This document shows, piece by piece, positions 7,668-10,056 of a DNA stretch of 10,056 nt. The DNA is taken from assembly GCA_025458665.1 (NCBI GenBank), contig JALOSG010000094.1:1-10056 (forward strand), written 5' to 3'. Every line of letters starts with the position of its first letter. The first letter of the stretch is position 1. The stretch is from Serpentinimonas sp. GTDB taxonomy: Bacteria; Pseudomonadota; Gammaproteobacteria; Burkholderiales; Burkholderiaceae_C. The position numbers were made by a program, and so were the translations under genes. The notes under the pieces were generated by a model. That model made no database searches and was not told where the DNA came from. It worked only from the letters and a program-made list of their open reading frames with translations.

Positions 7668-8369
7668 TTAAAACTGCCAGACAAACCTGTCTTGCCCGTG
7701 CACAAACATCACAGACTCGCGGTTGGCTTTGCAATACCAGGTCTGCTGGAACACCCCGTCGGGCAGCATGTCCAGCGCATCCACATCCAGAACCGCTGCG
7801 CAACGGTGGCCAGGGGCCCGGACCGATTCGTAACAGATCCACTGGACATGGTGGGCTGCCGCCGCAGCGGCAATTTCATGGGTGTGGGTGTAATCACTGC
7901 CGTGGGTCCACGCCTCGCGCGCCGCCAACCAGGGAGGCGACATCAAGTCAACTGCCAAGCCATCCACCACGGCCTGAAAGAAGGTGTGCTCGGTCAGCAC
8001 ATCCTCATTCACCAAACCAGCACTGTCCAGAACAAAACGGTGGCGCCAGTACGCCACCTCGGCGCAGGCGGCATACAGCGCCTCGGCGCCGTACCACACA
8101 CCGAGGGTGCCACCCCGGCGAAAACGGCTGGGGTGCTGCGGCCGGTAACGGAACGGCGTAAAAAGCAGAAAGTGTTTGGGCGCGCTCATGGCTGGCGCCG
8201 GGGGCTTGCTCTCCTCCAGCAACGTCTCCAGCAGGGCCTGCTCGCCCGGGGTATCCACCAGACGCATGGTGGACACCACGTGCTGCGCCTCGACACCGCG
8301 CCAGGCCCGCATAGCCTGGACCGCCACCCCACCATCGAACCAGCCGGGGCTCCAGACGGACTGGGTCAT
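7668..8369 (-). CDS. RES-domain toxin (NAD+-degrading type II toxin)
   Basis: The 233-residue protein carries a RES domain, named after conserved Arg, Glu and Ser. Characterised RES toxins (for example M. tuberculosis MbcT) consume NAD+ and stop growth. Visible key residues are Arg84/Arg85 in RFRRGGTLG, Tyr93 in VWYG, Glu104 in ACAEVAYW (11 residues after the Tyr, as in the family) and Ser182 in YESVRAPGHRC. The catalytic set therefore looks intact. The chain is long for a RES protein: about 70 residues precede the domain, including a Pro/Ala-rich linker. ATG 8369-8367 overlaps the antitoxin stop by 4 bp, so translation is coupled and the toxin is made after its antitoxin. The sequence is visibly less GC-rich than the core genes, which suggests acquisition. 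It ends with TAA 91 bp upstream of parC. Confidence 0.9.
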   Translation of the reverse strand: MTQSVWSPGWFDGGVAVQAMRAWRGVEAQHVVSTMRLVDTPGEQALLETLLEESKPPAPAMSAPKHFLLFTPFRYRPQHPSRFRRGGTLGVWYGAEALYAACAEVAYWRHRFVLDSAGLVNEDVLTEHTFFQAVVDGLAVDLMSPPWLAAREAWTHGSDYTHTHEIAAAAAAHHVQWICYESVRAPGHRCAAVLDVDALDMLPDGVFQQTWYCKANRESVMFVHGQDRFVWQF

Positions 8370-8740
8370 GCGGGAGCCCGCATCCCATCCAGGTAATTCA
8401 AGGTGGCCACCAAGCCATCTGGGCGCTCGATCAACTCCACGGGCTTACCCCCCAGCGCCTTGTTGGGGCTGCGCATCCAGGCCAAGCGCTTCTGACCATC
8501 GGTGCCCACCAACGCATCCAGCGACCGGTAAACCCTCACAAGCAGCAAAGCCAGTTGCCCCTCCTTGGAGTTGGGGTCCAGACCACGCGCACCCTTGGAC
8601 AGGCGCGACACGGTGGGCTCGCTCACCCCAATGACCCGCGCCAAAGCAGCACCCGACATGCCCAAGAGATCACTGGCGCGAATGGTGGCCTTGGCGAGCA
8701 CATAAGCAGGATCAACCTGCGGGAGCGCGTTTGCATTCAT
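8366..8740 (-). CDS. Xre/MbcA/ParS-type antitoxin (DUF2384 toxin-binding domain)
   Basis: This is the 124-residue partner antitoxin of the RES toxin. An N-terminal helix-turn-helix of Xre type lies at about residues 29-50 (ALARVIGVSEPTVSRLSKG). From about residue 65 comes the antitoxin/toxin-binding domain, with ALLLVRVYRSLDALVG, then AWMRSPNKALGGKPVELI and LVATLNYLDGMRA, the pattern found in MbcA/ParS-type antitoxins. In this family the antitoxin binds and blocks the RES active site, and the complex represses its own operon. The start ATG 8740 is preceded by a modest GAGAG-containing purine stretch. The stop TGA (8368-8366) overlaps the toxin ATG. A palindromic operator candidate lies 15 bp upstream of the start. 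Confidence 0.93.
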   Translation of the reverse strand: MNANALPQVDPAYVLAKATIRASDLLGMSGAALARVIGVSEPTVSRLSKGARGLDPNSKEGQLALLLVRVYRSLDALVGTDGQKRLAWMRSPNKALGGKPVELIERPDGLVATLNYLDGMRAPA

Positions 8741-8754
8741 CTTGATCTCTCAAT

Positions 8755-8770
8755 TCTTTCTATGGAAAGA
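8755..8770. promoter_or_regulatory. Palindromic operator candidate of the RES-Xre operon
   Basis: TCTTTC (8755-8760), spacer TATG, GAAAGA (8765-8770) is a perfect 6-bp dyad. It starts 15 bp upstream of the antitoxin ATG and 2 bp downstream of the putative -10 box, so it should cover the transcription start. Xre-family antitoxins are known to autoregulate, which makes this the natural binding site; binding itself is inferred. Confidence 0.55.
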
Positions 8771-8771
8771 T

Positions 8772-8777
8772 TTTATA
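8772..8777 (-). promoter_or_regulatory. Putative -10 element for the antitoxin-toxin operon
   Basis: On the minus strand TATAAA lies in an AT-rich island (about 8750-8805) that stands out from the GC-rich surroundings, 31 bp upstream of the antitoxin start. No good TTGACA-like -35 is visible 16-18 bp further upstream, so the promoter call rests on the -10 and the context. Confidence 0.4.
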
Positions 8778-8804
8778 ACGCTTGAATAATATTTGCACGT
8801 TTAC

Positions 8805-8814
8805 TGGTGGCACC
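8805..8814 (-). repeat. Right arm of the 10-bp inverted repeat bounding the toxin-antitoxin cassette
   Basis: TGGTGGCACC on the plus strand is the exact reverse complement of 7623-7632. It lies between the antitoxin promoter and the end of the RHS remnant, where RHS similarity stops. Confidence 0.4.
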
Positions 8815-8822
8815 CATGCGAG

Positions 8823-9215
8823 TCAAGCCGATGGGAGGGCGCCACTGGCGCTGCGCTGGTAGCGCACCTGTATGCCGTTGCCACTGGTGTAACCAGACAG
8901 GCCCACCAAGTCGCGCTGGAAGTCTTGGACCACGATCTGGTCTTGCGCCAGCCAGCGCAGCCAGGGCGTCTGAATGGTCTGGCGCTTCAAGGCCACCAGT
9001 TGGCCGCGCTCGTCGTGTTCGTAGCGGGTCACTGCGGTCAGCTCGCCCTGCGGCGTGTGCAGTGTGACAATGCGCGCCGTGCGCAGGCCCCGCGCATCCA
9101 CCTCGAAGCGCTCGCGCTGCGTGGGGTGGATCACTTCTAGCAGGTGGCGCGGGCCGTAGCGCCATTCGGTGGTGGTGGTCTGGTCCAGGATGCGGCTGGG
9201 TGGTTGCGGTCGCAT
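8823..9215 (-). pseudogene. RHS/YD-repeat protein remnant (mid-core fragment)
   Basis: This is an open frame of 130 codons, starting at ATG 9215 and ending at TGA 8825-8823. Its text is that of the RHS core: YD-like repeats at about residues 37-50 (FEVDARGLRTARIV) and 64-76 (RYEHDERGQLVAL), then GLSGYTSGNGIQVRYQRS (105-122), which resembles the GNGI...QRS element of RHS cores. Full RHS proteins exceed 1,000 residues, forming a cage around a C-terminal toxin. Here there is no N-terminal domain, no end-of-core motif and no toxin tip, so this is a remnant. The frame begins 15 nt after, and in phase with, the stop of the upstream immunity-like gene, without a clear Shine-Dalgarno. Its 3' end abuts the inverted repeat and promoter of the toxin-antitoxin cassette. 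A short expressed protein cannot be excluded. Confidence 0.7.
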
Positions 9216-9230
9216 CTTGAGGGCCCCAGG

Positions 9231-9842
9231 TCAATGCCCGGTGTTCGTCTCGACTCTTTGGCCCGTCCTCCGGTCCAGATACCAGCCTTTTTCGGTGACG
9301 ATACCCTGGACCCAATTCGCCGGCTTGAAATCACCGCCGAAGTGTGAGAACAACCAGCCACCGCCCAGTTTGGAGGGCTCCTGCACGCACCAGCCCATGA
9401 CCACATCGTCATCCAGAATGCGAAACATCAGCTTGATCGCTCGCCCTCGCTCGGCGCTGGCGTAGCGCACGACATCCTCGGGGATGCGTGAGGCCACTTC
9501 GATCCTGTGTCTGGCAACCACCGTTCCACCAGTCCACACAGATTTCGCGTCCGGATCAAAGCGCTGAATGAAGTCACCAATCCTCCAACTCACCTCCACC
9601 CATTGAGGCAGGCCGATGCCGCCATAGCCGGCACTGCCCCCTCCCCCAGCAAGTGAGGCATGCCCCATCAGGTGCCGACCCGAATCTGACTGGACCTCAA
9701 CACCGTACTTGGGCTGAGTGCCGTTTATCAAGCCTGTAGTAACCACTACCCCAAAGCCCCTAGACCTTGACCCCATGGCATGCCCCAAGCGTGTGGCGGC
9801 AACTGCCAGTCCACCCACAGCCAGCCAACTCCTTCGCTTCAT
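9231..9842 (-). CDS. Exported DUF2931-like protein, putative immunity protein
   Basis: This is a 203-residue protein starting at ATG 9842-9840, chosen because AGGAGG (9847-9852) lies 4 nt upstream. In-frame ATGs at 9860 (overlapping the previous stop as ATGA) and 9902 (inside the previous gene) are less likely. The N-terminus MKRRSWLAVGGLAVAATRLGHA looks like a signal peptide, with charged residues, a hydrophobic core and a small -1 residue; the twin Arg allows Sec or Tat export. There is no lipobox Cys. The mature part has a Gly-rich stretch (66-77), LPQWVEVSWR (78-87), GGTVV...IEVASRIPEDVV (about 95-115) and KGWYLDRRTGQRVE (175-188). This layout resembles DUF2931-type proteins, often encoded after type VI effectors. 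Placement right after another coding end and before an RHS remnant supports a periplasmic immunity role. The family call is from memory and moderate. Confidence 0.6.
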   Translation of the reverse strand: MKRRSWLAVGGLAVAATRLGHAMGSRSRGFGVVVTTGLINGTQPKYGVEVQSDSGRHLMGHASLAGGGGSAGYGGIGLPQWVEVSWRIGDFIQRFDPDAKSVWTGGTVVARHRIEVASRIPEDVVRYASAERGRAIKLMFRILDDDVVMGWCVQEPSKLGGGWLFSHFGGDFKPANWVQGIVTEKGWYLDRRTGQRVETNTGH

Positions 9843-9846
9843 AAGG

Positions 9847-9852
9847 CCTCCT
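9847..9852 (-). promoter_or_regulatory. Strong Shine-Dalgarno that decides the start of the immunity-like gene
   Basis: AGGAGG on the minus strand lies 4 nt before ATG 9842-9840 and 5-10 nt past the upstream stop (9859-9857). It favours ATG 9842 over two in-frame upstream ATGs and would allow ribosomes terminating on the upstream gene to restart. Confidence 0.65.
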
Positions 9853-9856
9853 GCCT

Positions 9857-10056
9857 TCATTGCACCGTCATGTTGATGCCGTATCCATTCTGGTTGAGCC
9901 ATTGCAAATAACCATTCATGTCCACCGTGCCGGCCACGTTGCCGCGGGGATTGTCGCTGTAGGTGATGTACGGGATCGTGTCCTGATACCCGGTTCCCGT
10001 GCCCACTAGGGCGGCTCTCTGTCGGGGGGCTGTTCCATCTCGGAAACGGATCACGC
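9857..10056 (-). CDS. C-terminal end of an unrecognised protein, possible effector (5' truncated by window)
   Basis: The frame enters from the right edge and ends at TGA 9859-9857. The GTG at 10054 is not a supported start, since the frame is open to the edge. About 65 residues are visible, including GTGTGYQDTIPYI, YSDNPRGNVAGTV and a C-terminal DMNGYLQWLNQNGYGINMTV. I do not recognise a family. There is no transmembrane segment or coiled coil in this part. The stop overlaps an ATG of the downstream frame (ATGA) and is followed within 20 nt by the immunity-like gene, the usual order effector then immunity. On that context the protein may be a type VI or polymorphic-toxin effector, but the sequence alone does not show this. 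Confidence 0.6.
   Translation of the reverse strand, partial: VIRFRDGTAPRQRAALVGTGTGYQDTIPYITYSDNPRGNVAGTVDMNGYLQWLNQNGYGINMTVQ

Noticed and set aside
7692..8396. Plus-strand frame of 234 codons opposite the RES toxin
   Set aside because: It is antisense to a gene with an intact catalytic set and has no recognisable domain or ribosome site.
8773..9315. Minus-strand frame of 180 codons overlapping the RHS remnant
   Set aside because: The competing frame carries recognisable YD repeats, while this one is Arg/Pro/His-rich and runs through the end of the immunity-like gene.
9843..9902. Longer start of the immunity-like protein at ATG 9902 or 9860
   Set aside because: The first lies inside the upstream coding sequence and gives no signal peptide at its N-terminus; the AGGAGG at 9847-9852 and the signal peptide both point to ATG 9842.
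1..10056. CRISPR array, tRNA, rRNA or insertion-sequence transposase
   Set aside because: No regularly spaced repeats other than the 8-bp tandem array, no cloverleaf or rRNA-like sequence, and no transposase motif were seen on either strand.

Overview
The window looks like chromosomal DNA of a high-GC betaproteobacterium, most likely family Comamonadaceae (Acidovorax, Diaphorobacter, Comamonas or similar). This is inferred from strong G/C third-position bias, the ParC sequence style and the gene content; no database search was possible. It has two parts: a GC-rich core block (1 to about 7600) and an accessory block (about 7600 to 10056) with lower-GC stretches, a gene remnant and interbacterial-conflict genes.

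Core block, plus strand (1-5152): four co-directional genes. They are the C-terminal part of a large DUF2126 transglutaminase-like protein (1-1011), a fused circularly permuted ATP-grasp/alpha-E protein (1062-3650), a stand-alone transglutaminase-like cysteine protease-fold enzyme with an intact Cys-His-Asp triad (3705-4679), and a RidA-family protein (4676-5152) whose ATG overlaps the preceding stop. The first three belong to a widespread but biochemically uncharacterised association predicted to make and process amide or peptide bonds. The RidA gene appears translationally coupled to it. A hairpin at 5161-5176 separates this operon from the convergent parC.

Minus strand, parC (5189-7576): DNA topoisomerase IV subunit A, complete, with the catalytic Arg-Tyr pair and a Pro/Thr-rich N-terminal extension. 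No parE is beside it in this window. The gene upstream of parC is instead a RES-Xre toxin-antitoxin pair.

Accessory block, all minus strand: reading in the direction of transcription from the right edge there is (a) the last 65 residues of an unrecognised protein, possibly an effector; (b) an exported protein of 203 residues that resembles DUF2931-type immunity proteins, start-stop coupled to (a); (c) a mid-core RHS/YD-repeat fragment (8823-9215) in the same frame as (b), just after its stop; (d) a RES-Xre toxin-antitoxin operon (antitoxin 8366-8740, toxin 7668-8369) with an AT-rich promoter and a palindromic operator candidate, bounded by a perfect 10-bp inverted repeat (7623-7632 and 8805-8814). 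The layout suggests a polymorphic-toxin or type VI effector region that decayed and gained a toxin-antitoxin cassette next to parC.

The best candidates for something under-described are the ATP-grasp/alpha-E/transglutaminase/RidA operon, the effector-immunity pair cut by the right edge, and the bounded RES-Xre cassette upstream of parC.
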